Of a stretch of DNA of 64,000 nucleotides, positions 9,841 to 19,717 are shown piece after piece. The stretch's first letter is position 1, and each line of letters begins with the position of its first letter. Position numbers and translations under genes: made by a program. Below the pieces are notes generated by a model that was not told where the DNA came from, ran no database searches, and saw nothing but the letters and a program-made list of their open reading frames with translations. This stretch comes from Acanthococcus lagerstroemiae (Eukaryota; Arthropoda; Insecta; Hemiptera; Eriococcidae): contig CM063109.1 in assembly GCA_031841125.1 (NCBI GenBank), positions 34,538,038-34,602,037 of the forward strand. Reading direction: 5' to 3'.

Positions 9841-11469
9841 ATTAAAGCTAATTTCATTCATTTATATTTAAAAAATAGTTTTCAGGGCCTCTGCCACCGA
9901 GTATGGGAAAGCTGCTTCTTTTGCCACCACTCTATACACGGAAATTGGTTTGAAACCTTCCGGTCAACGTTGATTGTAACATTTTCTTAATCGGGCACTG
10001 AGTTCCCTTCTCGCCTTTGAGCTCCTTTTCAGACCGGCGAGTGCTTTCTGCCAGGAAGATCAGCACGACTTTCCCAAAATATGACCCTCCGGTCTTTTCA
10101 AAGGCTAGATCAAGTAATTTTCCCCCTCTGTTTCACACTCTTATCCACCCTTACCCCAATCTCGGTCTGTTATAATTGACGGCCGGGATGTATATCTTAG
10201 TCGCACAGCAACTTTTCTAATCCGATGTAATTACCAGGTTTGAAGAAAGAAAGAAAGAAAAAATGTTATGGAAATATTTCACCCGGAATCTCACATCAGT
10301 AACCGGCTCTATCGTATTGATGTGTTTGGGAAGGTGGTCAGACGTTGACGAATTGCCTTCATTACACCGATAAATCTCCGTGCAGAGAGAAGCCAACGGA
10401 TCTTTGTCACAAGTTGTATACAAACAAACCTGAGTGTTAAAATTTCGCCAAATCCGAAGTCGGAAAACTTTCAGACCTCGGCTAGATTTTCCAAAGGTCA
10501 CTCCTTCGATGTTTTTATGTTGGCCTGATAGCGGCGATAACAACTAATGGATATCGGAAAGTTAATTTAAAACTTCTCGGATACGATGTCAGAAGTAAAT
10601 ACCCATCTACGTGCGAAGGTAATCTAAAAGTGTTCGCGAATGAGGAAGAGAGGGACAGCGAGAATTTAATTTATTAGCGCAAATGGCTCAGAATTGCATC
10701 CGAGCTTGGCCTCCGACTGAGATTAAACCTTGAGATACCAGTGCTTGAGACTAGTACAATGAAGATATTAAAAATAAATTGAGCACTTCCATTCAACAAA
10801 CTATTCAAGATCAAAGACGAAAGAGATGCCGTTTTCTTCATCCCGTAAAAGTTGCAAGGCGCACCGCCTTCATACAGGGTGTTTCAAAATATTTGACCCC
10901 TTTTCAGACGGGTAAGTAAACAACTCATTCTAACTACGTGCTGGTATGTGGCAACCCTCTCCACGCGAATGTGTATTTTCGTATAAATCGTCTTGCTCGG
11001 CTACTTGCTGCGTAACACACTGCAGATGTCTCACAAACGTCTTTTGTCTCCTGTATACCTGTACTTCCTGTCTTATGTAAACCGCGTTCTTATTCTTCTT
11101 ACTCTCATGACTCACTCTCTTTTTTTCTCCCTCGATCGGCCAGGCAGGATATTCAGTCACTTCAGTTGCAGTTTTATGCTTAGCACGCGCATTAAAATCT
11201 ATTTTTACCATCGATCAATACACGCGCCTTTTCTACACACTCTCATGTGTTGATTTCAAATGCCCTCGCTGCGGTTCGAACTAAATACTTCTCGTACAAA
11301 ACCTTGAAAACCTTGTAGATATATGTAAGGGCAGGCAAACATCTACACATGATTAGGATGAGTTGCTTATTTTCCCGGCTGAAAGAGAGTAACGTACATG
11401 GAGCCGAATCAACTCAATTTTACCCATTAATTAAGTGTAAGTCTTGACTTTGGAGTATAAATTGGGGTT
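9841..11469. other. Gene-free stretch, origin unknown
   Basis: No recognised domain on either strand. Two open frames of about 90-110 codons on the minus strand (10217-10543 and 10930-11211) have no motif I can name and no supporting splice or promoter evidence. A motif acagggtgtttc at 10875-10886 resembles a terminal sequence seen again at 63960, possibly a DNA-transposon end. Confidence 0.35.
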
Positions 11470-11633
11470 GAACGGAACACCCAGTGCGATATTCTGAACC
11501 AACATAATCTTCCTCCCCAAAGGAGAAACCTCTTTTGATACTTCATTCACTTCTTCGTACCCGAGTACTTTGTTCCTTCTCAGAATAAAATATCAAATTT
11601 GGTGTTTAAATTGGTGCTCGATGAAAAGTCTGA

Positions 11634-12450
11634 TTAATTTCCAGAAAGAAAACCTATTTCGATGCTGAAAAGAGTGATCTCAGTTTTGTCCGGGATTATC
11701 GATATCCCCTTTTTCACACACCATTCTTCCACACATCGGAGTCCCCGCTGCATTAACTCCGCGATGGTTCCCGGAAATTTGCCAGTTACCACAATAGCCA
11801 AATCATCAGCGTAGCCCTGTATGTATATTTTTTGACCATTTAACTCCTCCAGCAAACTGTCCCCCACCAGGCTCCACAGTAGGGGAGAGAGTACTCTCCT
11901 TTGTGGGCTGTCCCTGATGGTCGTTGCATGGATCCGTTCTTGTTGGTACGTTATCCAGATCTCCTTGCCTTTTAGCATAGATACAATCCAGTTTATTAAG
12001 CTTCCCTACACTTCCCTTTCCCTCAGGGCTGTTTCTGTTTGGTTCATGAGAGGTCGCATAAATGTTGCCAGGACATAATCTCCGCCAGTCATCCCTCTCT
12101 CAATTGCTGTAACTAGCGAGTGCAGTGATGACTCTACTGATCTGCCTGCCCTATATGCGTGCTGGTTCTCATGTAGTGGGAACCTTTTCAGGGTAACCTC
12201 TCTTAGGTGCCTGTCTATCAGCCTTTCCAAGGTTTTTAGCATGAATGATGAGAGACTTATCGGCCTGTAGGATTTGGCCTTACAGGGGTCTCTATCTGGT
12301 TTAGGCAAAAACACCACTCTCACCCTCCTCCACGATTTTGGAATAAGCTCTAGGGCTAATGATGCCCTCAGGATCCTAATGAACGGTCCCATTATGGTCT
12401 CTTGTCCTGTCTGTAGGCAGACTGGATAGATTCCATCTCGGCCCGGTGCT
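11634..12450 (-). pseudogene. Reverse transcriptase of LOA/I-like LINE copy 1
   Basis: From 12450 downward the minus strand reads GRDGIYPVCLQ, then an open 128-codon frame (12392-12006) with KPDRDPCKAKSYRPISLSS and HAYRAGRSVESSLHSLV. Next is a second frame (11978-11634) with RRVLSPLLWSLVGDSLL and GYADDLAIVVTGKFPGT. The YADD active site is intact, but the motif A segment expected after the LATF residues is replaced by unrelated sequence at about 12060, so one catalytic aspartate is missing. Protein-like reading continues to about 11470 in another frame. The element would copy its own RNA at the nicked target. Confidence 0.75.
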
Positions 12451-12960
12451 TTGTACGGCGAGAATGTGTTTACCTCCCAACATTGGCTCCTGGCTGCGGT
12501 TGTGTGTTTTCCATGATTTTTGCTCCCGGAAAGTGTGTGTCAATGAGGTGCTCTATTGCCTCTCTTAGGGTGGTGGAAAAACCATCTGTCGGGAGTTCGA
12601 GCGGCCCCTCTTCCATCCTCCTTTCTTTACTGAGAAGTTTTTGCAAATGTGTCGTCTCTGGTATCTTTTCTATAGATTTGCAGAAACATCTCCACCCCTC
12701 TGTTTTGGCTTGCTTGATTGCCTTTTTATATATGATATAATTCCTAGTAAGCCGGTATATTATTTTTCAGTGCAGCCCTCAGCCTTCTTCGAGTGTCTTT
12801 CCTACGTTTCCCCAACTCTGCTGTCCACCAGATGGCTTTGCGTGATTTTATTATCTTAGGCTCACAGTTCTTCTCGTAGGCGTCCCTGAGTGCACAATCC
12901 AGTGTGCTGGCTACTGCTTCCAGGTCGTCTACGTTCCGAATTGTCTTTCTAAATCATTTT
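12451..12960 (-). pseudogene. Linker between endonuclease and reverse transcriptase, LOA/I-like copy 1
   Basis: The minus strand has short protein-like runs in shifting frames, including EGPLELPTDGFSTTLREAI near 12600-12540 and a lysine-rich stretch around 12830-12700. They match the equivalent part of copy 2 at 50100-50520, where a longer open frame survives. No domain beyond the linker is recognised. Confidence 0.6.
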
Positions 12961-13690
12961 TGAAGCCTCCCCAGTTTGTTTTCCTAGGGTTCCTAATAGC
13001 TCTTTGTTCCTCCTTTGGTACCCGAATCTGGTATTGGATATATCAGTGATCCGATAAAGACGGTTCGGCCAACACTCTCCATCCCTGAACTCGGTCCCTA
13101 AGTTTGGAATGGCAGAGTGTTATGTCGATAACTTCTTACCTTACTTTTTTGACAAACGTTGGTTTGCTTCCCCCATTCATAACCAACAGATCCTGTGTCG
13201 CAAGGTAGTTCACTAGCCCTTTCCCTCTCGGATTTGTGCCTGTACTCCCCCAAATAGTATGGTGCGAGTTGGCATCACATCCGACAAGAAGGTCCAGCTT
13301 TTACCTGACACAGTATTCCACCAGTTCCCTCAGCTCATCAGTTGGGGGAGGGTCCCGAGAGTTGGATGGGAAATATACTGAGCATATCACTATCTTCTTC
13401 TTGTTCCCTCCCTCCTCATATTCCAAAATGGCCGCCAACCCGTTGGGTAAATCCCGGTATTATTGTGCAGCTCAGTTGATACGTAAATATCGCTGCGCGT
13501 GGTCTTCCTGCATTTTTTTCATAAATGAGGTGCCCCTGTGCCATCTGTATGCCTCTCACTTGTTCTCGATGACACCTTGGTTCCTATAACAGGCATGTAT
13601 TTGTTTGCCCCTTTCGCAGCCTCTTGCTCAGTAGGTAACAGGCGGCTTTGCACTGGTGCAGATTCGCAACACACTCTTATCATTCAGTGC
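12961..13690 (-). pseudogene. Endonuclease domain of LOA/I-like LINE copy 1
   Basis: Minus-strand pieces include MAAILEYEEGG-like residues near 13420, VICSVYFPSNSRDPPPTDEL, LVGCDANSHHTIWGST (the GDFN-equivalent block, here CDAN) near 13290-13245, VNYLATQDLLVMNGG, and EPSLSDHRYIQYQIRVPK near 13060-13005 with the catalytic SDH. The start of the domain (the LQINL block) is eroded in this copy but clear in copy 2. Stops and frameshifts rule out activity. Confidence 0.7.
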
Positions 13691-13710
13691 ATAGCTTTTC
13701 TCTGTTATCC

Positions 13711-14612
13711 TCAGACTGACACCTTGACATCAACCAGGCGGTCCAGGAAAAACAGCTTGTTGCCCTTTCTCTTCAGGTACTTCACTAACTCCTCGTCGAC
13801 GCCCACCGCTAGAAGTGTACCTTTCGGTTCCTCTCTGCAATGAGCAACGTGCCAAGACCTAGCAGACAGTTCCTGATATTGTAGCTCCAGCCTTTTTAGA
13901 AGCAGTTGCACTGTTCGCCCGCTCGTAGGCAGCCAGACCGACGTGCAGGTCAGCTTCGGCAGACCCTCCCAGAGTACGACTTTCAGAGTTTCCTCCCCCA
14001 GTCGCACTCCGCTGGCGAGCCCCGCCCCGCCAAAAAGCGTTCCCGGCTCGTCTGGTCCGCGCATACCACCTGCAGTGTACCTTGGTACAGCGTTATTCGT
14101 TTGATGTTCGGTAACGCCATCTCTGGTAGTTCCCGAAGCATCTCACGAATAATGCCTTTGGCGCCCTTTGCTTCCTCGGCGGTCAGAATGATCTTCGAGT
14201 AGCCGTCCCGAAAGATAGCCACCTTATGTCCCTCCTCTGCTGCCGCCGAAGCATAGGTCGTCGTCCCGCTCTTCTTCGGCGGTGCCTTCTCAGGTCCCGT
14301 CGACGGAGTTTCCCGCAGTCTCTTACCTGACAGTGGAGTTCCCGCAGAGGCTCCCTTTTCAGGTGTGCTTTCCTTGGTGCCTCCATCGTCCTCCTGCTGT
14401 CTCCGCTTCCTTCTCTGCGCTTCTGATTGTTTTCTCTTTTCCTCGTCTGTTGTCTTAACGACGGATCCCTGGTTCTCTGGTCCACCCGCTTGTGTCCCTG
14501 CTTCACCCGATCCCCCCGTAGATGTCTCCGGTTCCGCTGGTCCACCCATGGGTGTTCCTGGTTCCCTGGTCTCCGTCTCCATCTTTTCGCCCAGTGTCAC
14601 TCGGTCCATCAT
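13711..14612 (-). pseudogene. First reading frame (gag-like) of LOA/I-like LINE copy 1
   Basis: A 209-codon frame from 14612 to 13983 starts MMDRVTLGEKMETE. It is followed by a low-complexity region rich in G, P, T, E and S, a basic stretch (QRRKRRQQEDDGG), and then a folded-looking C-terminal part (FRDGYSKIILTAEEAKGA). After one frameshift near 13990-14060 the reading continues (LASGVRLGEETLKVVLWEGL) to about 13711. Such frames bind element RNA in other LINEs. No cysteine knuckle is visible here. Confidence 0.65.
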
Positions 14613-15042
14613 TTCTGACAGCCCTTCCGCTGCACGCTTCTCTCTAGCGTCTCTGTCGGTCCGACTTTCGCCAGCCCCAGCAGGTTCGCTTTCCTTACTT
14701 TAAAAAAAAAAACGAAAAAAACACAGATTTTTGAACCTCTATGCAGTTTTCACGAGTACCGGAGAAATTGACAGTCCACCGTAGCAGCGCTCCGAATACC
14801 ACGGCAAGCTTGCTTACTGAGGGAGGTCAGTCGGTATCCCTCAGGTTCCTATTCGCGACTATTCTAGCCCAACAGTCATGCATCCCTTCGGTATAGGTAA
14901 CACCAACCTTGGGATTAGGCCCGTAGCTGTACTGAGATACAGGCTACGGAAAGAAAGGGTAGGCAAGTCATCGTCTGTAGTATACGGGTCACCCGGCGTG
15001 ACGGTCCACTGCTACACCCACTTAGCAGGCGGCATCTTTGCC
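14613..15042 (-). promoter_or_regulatory. 5' UTR, inner part, of LOA/I-like LINE copy 1
   Basis: Collinear with 51620-51980 in copy 2, including a shared A-rich run near 14702-14718 and the block containing cgagtaccggagaaat. It has no long open frame. The match between two independent copies marks it as element sequence, presumably carrying the internal promoter usual for LINEs. Promoter function is inferred, not seen. Confidence 0.55.
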
Positions 15043-15941
15043 TCGCCGCATTTAGTGGAGGCCCGAGGCTGAAGTTGCTGCTGCTGCAGCGGCGGCGGCG
15101 GATCCCATGCAGCGGAGCTCGCCCGTAGTACCCGGGCTGGAGCAGTGCTCGCCCGCAGTGCAAGGGTTGGAGCTTTACTTTATTTATTTATTTATTTATA
15201 AGAGAGGGAGGTCCTTCACAGCTGACAATGGCCAATGACGAAGGACCCCAATAAAAGATAAAAAATAATTAAAAAATAAAACTAAAATAGAACAAAAATA
15301 AAACCGGACAAATCAAAAAATAAACTTAAAATAAAGAAGAAGAAAAAAAAAGAAAGCTAAATGAGAGAGAGAGAGAGAAAGAAGGAAAGAGAGGAATGAT
15401 CACTTTTTGCCCAAGTATCCCATTCCCCGCGTGCACTGCGATCGCTACCCCGTCAGTGTCTAGTTTCTCATGGGGTGAAGTTTTTCAGGATCAGAGATTC
15501 ACAAATGCAGTTACTCAAAACGTTTGAAGACCCGTTGCCTGAACCTAGCTTTATTTACTGCGTCAAGGACGTCAAGCTCCTTGTCTTTTTTACTGGCTTC
15601 GTTATAAAGTTTCAAGACTCGGTTTATTGGAGCGCAAACAGAGTCTCACGCGATGAGCGAGTGAAGAGGAAGAGGCAGCGCGTTCGGCTGTGGAGGACCT
15701 GAAATCCAGGCGAGCGCTTTGGGAGTGCAGACCTCGGTTAGTAGGGAACCCCATGGTGGCCCTGGCAGAACGCCCGCACCGTTCCGGCCAAGAGAAATGG
15801 GGGCTCGGGTTCGGCCCCAAAGCGTTCCCTCAGCACTGATGCGATGCTCGAAAGGGTAGTTTCTGGTGCTGGGGATGCGGTGTCTCAGGGGCCACTTTGG
15901 CATGCGTGCATCGCCATACGTCCCCCCACACCATCTTTGCC
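15033..15941 (+). mobile_element. 889-bp insertion ending in R1-like 3' UTR, with 10-bp target duplication
   Basis: The sequence catctttgcc occurs at 15033-15042 and again at 15932-15941. Copy 2 of the host LINE has the site once. The inserted DNA ends, on the plus strand, with the R1-like 3' UTR terminus (cgccatacgtccccccacac), so the plus strand is sense. Internally it is mixed: a GC-rich direct-repeat patch (15050-15170), a (TTTA)n run (15178-15203), A- and GA-rich sequence (15240-15395), then unclear sequence up to the R1 part at about 15600. It may be nested. Confidence 0.7.
15600..15931 (+). repeat. R1-like LINE 3' UTR, copy 1
   Basis: It matches 19382-19717 on the same strand and 26757-26880 and 36530-36800 on the opposite strand. 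Conserved blocks include ccatggtggccctgg near 15751, gatgctcgaaagggtag near 15843 and catgcgtgcatcgcc at 15901. The 36530 copy continues upstream into R1-like coding sequence, which identifies this family as an R1-type 3' end. It ends exactly at the target duplication. Confidence 0.75.
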
Positions 15942-16210
15942 GTCTGTGCCGCACGACCATTCCGACTTTACGTCGTCGGGTCTTTATTTCGCATCCAATG
16001 TCAGGTTCCCCGCCTAACGCGCAGATTCCGAGGGTGGGACGTGCTTAACTGTAAGGACTGAAAGAATTTAAGACACTAGCGTAAGGTCCTCGGGTGCGCC
16101 ACGCCCGCACTTGCCAGCTGCAAGCCCTTGAGGTTCCCTTTTAGTCACCTTTTACGACAGGCAGGGTTACCGTGAGAAAATTCTACTACCCGTCCCCACA
16201 CGGGGAACCC
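15942..16210 (-). promoter_or_regulatory. 5' terminal block of LOA/I-like LINE copy 1, with hairpin
   Basis: Nearly identical to 51970-52222 in copy 2. The extreme end contains a perfect short inverted repeat, ccccacacgggg, at 16194-16205 (sense ccccgtgtgggg). Downstream in sense are conserved blocks such as cctgcctgtcgtaaaagg. Conservation of the first 250 bases of two otherwise eroded copies suggests a functional 5' UTR. A structured RNA is possible but not shown. Confidence 0.55.
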
Positions 16211-17099
16211 TGTATACGTAAATAGTACATTTTATTCACCCTTATGTCGTGAGAGGAAAAACCTGCCGGTGAAAAAAAGAAATTATTTTATTTCTACGTG
16301 TCCGCAGCTATCGAACTTGACCTCGAAATTGATTAGGCGGGAATACGGCTTCGCAGAGAGAAAAATTCTCGCAACGTGCTCGTAGACATGTTGGAAACGC
16401 ATTTGGAAGTACCGAGTGCGAATCCCATCATCGGTTCATGTCGATGCTGTGATTCGACAGGCCGATTTTCAAAGCCAATTTAACCCCCTTTTTTTTTTTT
16501 AGATTTTGGTTTTTCTCTTTCTTTCTCTTTTGCACACCCGTCGAACAATATATCCGGCCACGTGTATCGTAAGTCGTAAACGCACGTTCGCTTTTCAAAC
16601 GTAATCCGCGGAGCAAATTTTTCTCGAAATTTTCATTTTCGTTTTGCAGTGACGTGGCGGTCGTTAAAGGAGAACGAGGCTCGATGGAGATAAGAGAGAA
16701 AAAAAAATTCGAGAAATTCGATACCGTGTATTTGCGATCACGTTCGGATTTCGTTTACACAGTGATTTCCAAATGTTGAAAACGAGACTGGCAGGTAATT
16801 TCTCCGCTTACAAAGGTAGTCGACGAAGAAATGTGGTTTGTGTAAAATATGCCTATACTCACAACCAAGGCCGAACTGAGGCTTCTGGAGCCCGCAAGAA
16901 TAAAGCTCCTCTGGTTTAGGCCTTGTTTTACGGAGCGACGGGAGAGGGGTGCTCGCGATTATACAAAACTCGATAGCTAACGTACTAAAAGATTGACGGT
17001 GAGCATTGCGCAAAATGTTTGGAAATCCAATAATTTCAAGGAAAGCGCTTTTTCTCGACTATTCGAGGGGGAGCGCCGGCTTCTATCCCCTTTTACCCG
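16211..17099. other. CpG-rich unique-looking DNA
   Basis: No repeat family or coding domain recognised. The sequence is richer in CpG than the transposon blocks around it and has no internal duplication. Short open frames lack motifs. It may be ancestral host DNA between insertions. Confidence 0.35.
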
Positions 17100-17160
17100 C
17101 TAGATACGCGCCTGTTTTTCGCCCTTTGCGTTTAACTGATAGATAATTTCCTTTTCTCCA

Positions 17161-17186
17161 TAATAATAATAATAATAATAATAATA

Positions 17187-17237
<51 letters not shown>
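17161..17237. repeat. Palindromic (TAA)n-(TTA)n microsatellite
   Basis: A run of TAA units turns into TTA units at about 17188, so the array can fold on itself. It lies next to the tcaattcaattcaat tail of the RTE-like LINE to its right. Simple-repeat tails are normal for RTE-type 3' ends. Confidence 0.9.
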
Positions 17238-18362
17238 GAATTGAATTGAATTGAATAACACTTTATTGAGAGTTAAATACATGCACAATAATTTTCATTC
17301 ATCTCCCCTATGCGCTCATGGCGCGAGCGGGGAGAAGGAATAATATATAATACAGTGTGATTATTCTAAATAAATAAATAATAAATAAAAACGGCGTTTA
17401 TTTTGTGGGTTTCTTCGTTGCCCTCTGGTTACAAAATGTTTTATAGCGCAGCTCATGCTTAGCGCTTCTTAGGAAAAACAAAACAGAATATTGGTCTTGT
17501 CGACCATACGCGCCTCAGGTGCAGGGAATCGGACCTCCTCCCTGCCCCCGGAGTTATCTTTTTCCTTAACCCGCCCATTTATGGGCATACGCCTCCCCTT
17601 TCTCCCTCCATTTTTTCTTGTCCCAGGTATACCTTCTCCACGTGGAACCTAGAGCCTTGTCGAATTCCTCTCTCCACCGGGTGATGGGTCTACCTATACC
17701 CCTTTTATTGTCTAATGGTATCCATCCTTCCACGATTCTTTCCCATCTGTCCTCTTTTTGCCTCATGATATGCCCCCATATCTCCACTTGCTCCTTTTGA
17801 CCACCTTGCCAATGTCGTCAAGTCTCGTCTTATCTCTGATCTTTCGATTTTCGATTTTTTGGCTCTTTCTTACACCTACCATACTCCGCTCCATCGCCCT
17901 TTGTGTAGTCCTGAGTCTCGTTGTATTAGACTTTGTTAGAGCCCAAGTCTGGGCCCCATAAGTCATTGTTGGCTGCACACAGCTCCTCCATACCTCCGAC
18001 TTTATCGATATTGGAAGATTATTTTTAAAAACATGCTTAAGGCTCCAAAATTTGTTCCAACCAGCTTGAATACGATTTGAGAGTTCCCTTTCCCTTGAGT
18101 TTTTGAAAGAGATAATTTGGCCTAAGTATTTGAATTCTTCGACCCATTCGATCTCTGCCTTATTTAGAGATACCTCCACCTTCTCTGTATTGGACATGAG
18201 TTTTGTCTTGTTAATATTAGCTTTCAGGCCGGCCTTTTCACACACCTCGAGGAATTCTTTCGCATTGTGGACCAGATCCGCTAAATCATTTGCCAGTAAG
18301 ACAACATCGTCAGCGAACCTTAGATTGTTAAGGATTTCCCCATTGACTCTAATTCCTCTGGT
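17238..18362 (-). pseudogene. 5'-truncated RTE-like LINE, palm to 3' tail
   Basis: A 220-codon frame (18425-17763) contains RGIRVNGEILNNLRFADDVV with an intact ADD, INKTKLMSNTEKVEVSLNK, EFKYLGQIISFKNSREREL, and a thumb region with TMTYGAQTWALTKSNTTRL. A frameshift near 17770 leads into the C-terminal EIWGHIMRQKEDRWE..GEAYAHKWAG, ending at 17566. The 3' UTR runs to the simple-repeat tail. Similarity starts abruptly near 18362, a 5' truncation that removes endonuclease and fingers. The frame is long for this window, so this is one of the younger RTE pieces. Confidence 0.85.
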
Positions 18363-18437
18363 ATACCATTCTTGACTAAGATGTAAATGTATATAGGTAT
18401 ATATGTAGATACAATAAAGCCACATTGCAAGTGTAAG

Positions 18438-18807
18438 TGTAAGTTGAGGCAGCCCAAATGCGTAAGTGAGTAACTATAAGAATTTGAGGACCTAGGCGAC
18501 TTGTACAATGGAATAATAACAATACAATGGGGGCAATGATAAGTTGATATATGATACTCTACAATAATTGTTGAAAGGTGGAATCATAAACAGAATTTAA
18601 AATTTAAATGAACAATGTTTAACAGAAAATCTATAAGTAAGTTGAGCAGCCAAACGGTAAGTGATAACTATAAGAATTGAGGACTTAGGCACTTGTACAA
18701 TGAATAAAACAATACAATGGGCAATGATAAGTTGATATATGATACTTCAATAATTGTTGAAAGGTGGAATCATAAACGATTAATTTAAATGACAATGTTA
18801 AAAGAAA
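18438..18807. repeat. Imperfect tandem duplication (about 194 + 174 bp) with indel divergence
   Basis: 18438-18631 and 18634-18807 share aataattgttgaaaggtgga and many other blocks in order. The two units differ mainly by single extra bases in the first unit, with few substitutions. That pattern is more like sequencing or assembly error than ordinary divergence. Confidence 0.8.
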
Positions 18808-19380
18808 TACCAATACTAGCTCGCCAAGTAAATAGGAAACATTATCATGAAGGTGATAATAAATGATTCACTTCCGAAAAACGACAATAAATTATAGAGA
18901 AAGTTAGAAGAATAAAGTAGAATGAAAGAAGGAATGAGCAAAAGTGCAGCAAATAAAAGAATATTAAAAAGAAGTAAGAAGCACATAAATTAATACAAAA
19001 TACAGCATTCGATCATCAAGACCAACTCGTCGATGATAGCCCTGCAAAATGAACTGAAGTATATAAGGAAATTATCATCACTTATCATGTAAGACTCAAA
19101 GAGATTACATTAATCTGCAAATGACGAGACGAAAATAAAACTACTTACTCGCATTGCTCGTTCCGCCAATGTATCTTCGAATAGCTTATTTGCAACACAG
19201 TTCCAGCAGTACTCAGCGCATTTCTTTTATACATAATAAGAGATTCTTAAAATGACAACCAGGTTTCAAGAAGGCGCCATAAATAACAATGAGATTAATA
19301 CACTCAGATCATCAGTTTGCTTTCAATCCTGGATTTATATGCTTTGATTAAAACTGATTATTATTATTATTAATTACACA
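18808..19380. other. AT-rich gene-free stretch
   Basis: No coding domain or recognised repeat. A short (TTA)n run lies at 19357-19373, just before the R1-like 3' UTR. Confidence 0.4.
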
Positions 19381-19717
19381 ACACCACCTGCCTGCGTCGA
19401 CACACGGACCGCAAGACGAGGAGGTGAGGGATGAGTGAAGAGAGGCAGCGCATCCGGCCGTGGGGGACCTGAAATTTCCAGGCGAGCGCTCAGGGAGTGC
19501 GGACTGCGGACCTCGGTCAGTAGGGAACCCCATGGTGGCCCTGGTAGGACGCGCGCACCGTTCCGGCACGTAGAAATGGGGGCTCGGGCCCGGCCCCAAG
19601 GCGTCCCTCCGGTCACTGAAGCGATGCTCGAAAGGGTAGTTCCTGTGGCCGGGGGTGCAGTGTCATAGGGGCCACTTTGGCATGCGTGCATCGCCATACG
19701 TCCCACCACACACCATT
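19381..19717 (+). repeat. R1-like LINE 3' UTR, copy 2
   Basis: Plus-strand sense copy. It starts near ctgcctgcgtcgacacac, corresponding to the region just after the R1 stop codon in the copy at 36760, and ends with cgccatacgtcccaccacac near 19715. It carries the internal block gatgctcgaaagggtagttc at 19621. It is a 5'-truncated insertion with no coding part. Frames reading through it are chance openings in GC-rich sequence. Confidence 0.75.

Larger units (their letters stand above)
11470..16210 (-). mobile_element. LOA/I-like non-LTR retrotransposon, copy 1
   Basis: A minus-strand LINE with a shared 5' end near 16205, a gag-like first reading frame, an endonuclease and a reverse transcriptase. 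The second copy at 49535-52222 shares the same 5' end, which supports a full 5' terminus rather than truncation. The reverse transcriptase wording (SFMLKTLERLIDR, HENQHAYRAGRSVESSLHS, GYADDLAIV) and the endonuclease start (LQINLHQWKAA in copy 2) suggest the LOA/R1/I assemblage. The exact clade is not settled. An 889-bp insertion interrupts its 5' region at 15043-15931. Many frameshifts indicate it is dead. Confidence 0.75.

Noticed and set aside
10217..11253. Open frames of 86-108 codons on both strands
   Set aside because: No domain, no splice or promoter evidence, and overlapping frames on opposite strands; insufficient for a gene call.
18390..18830. CRISPR-like or satellite array
   Set aside because: Only two long units without spacers; explained as a tandem duplication or assembly artefact.
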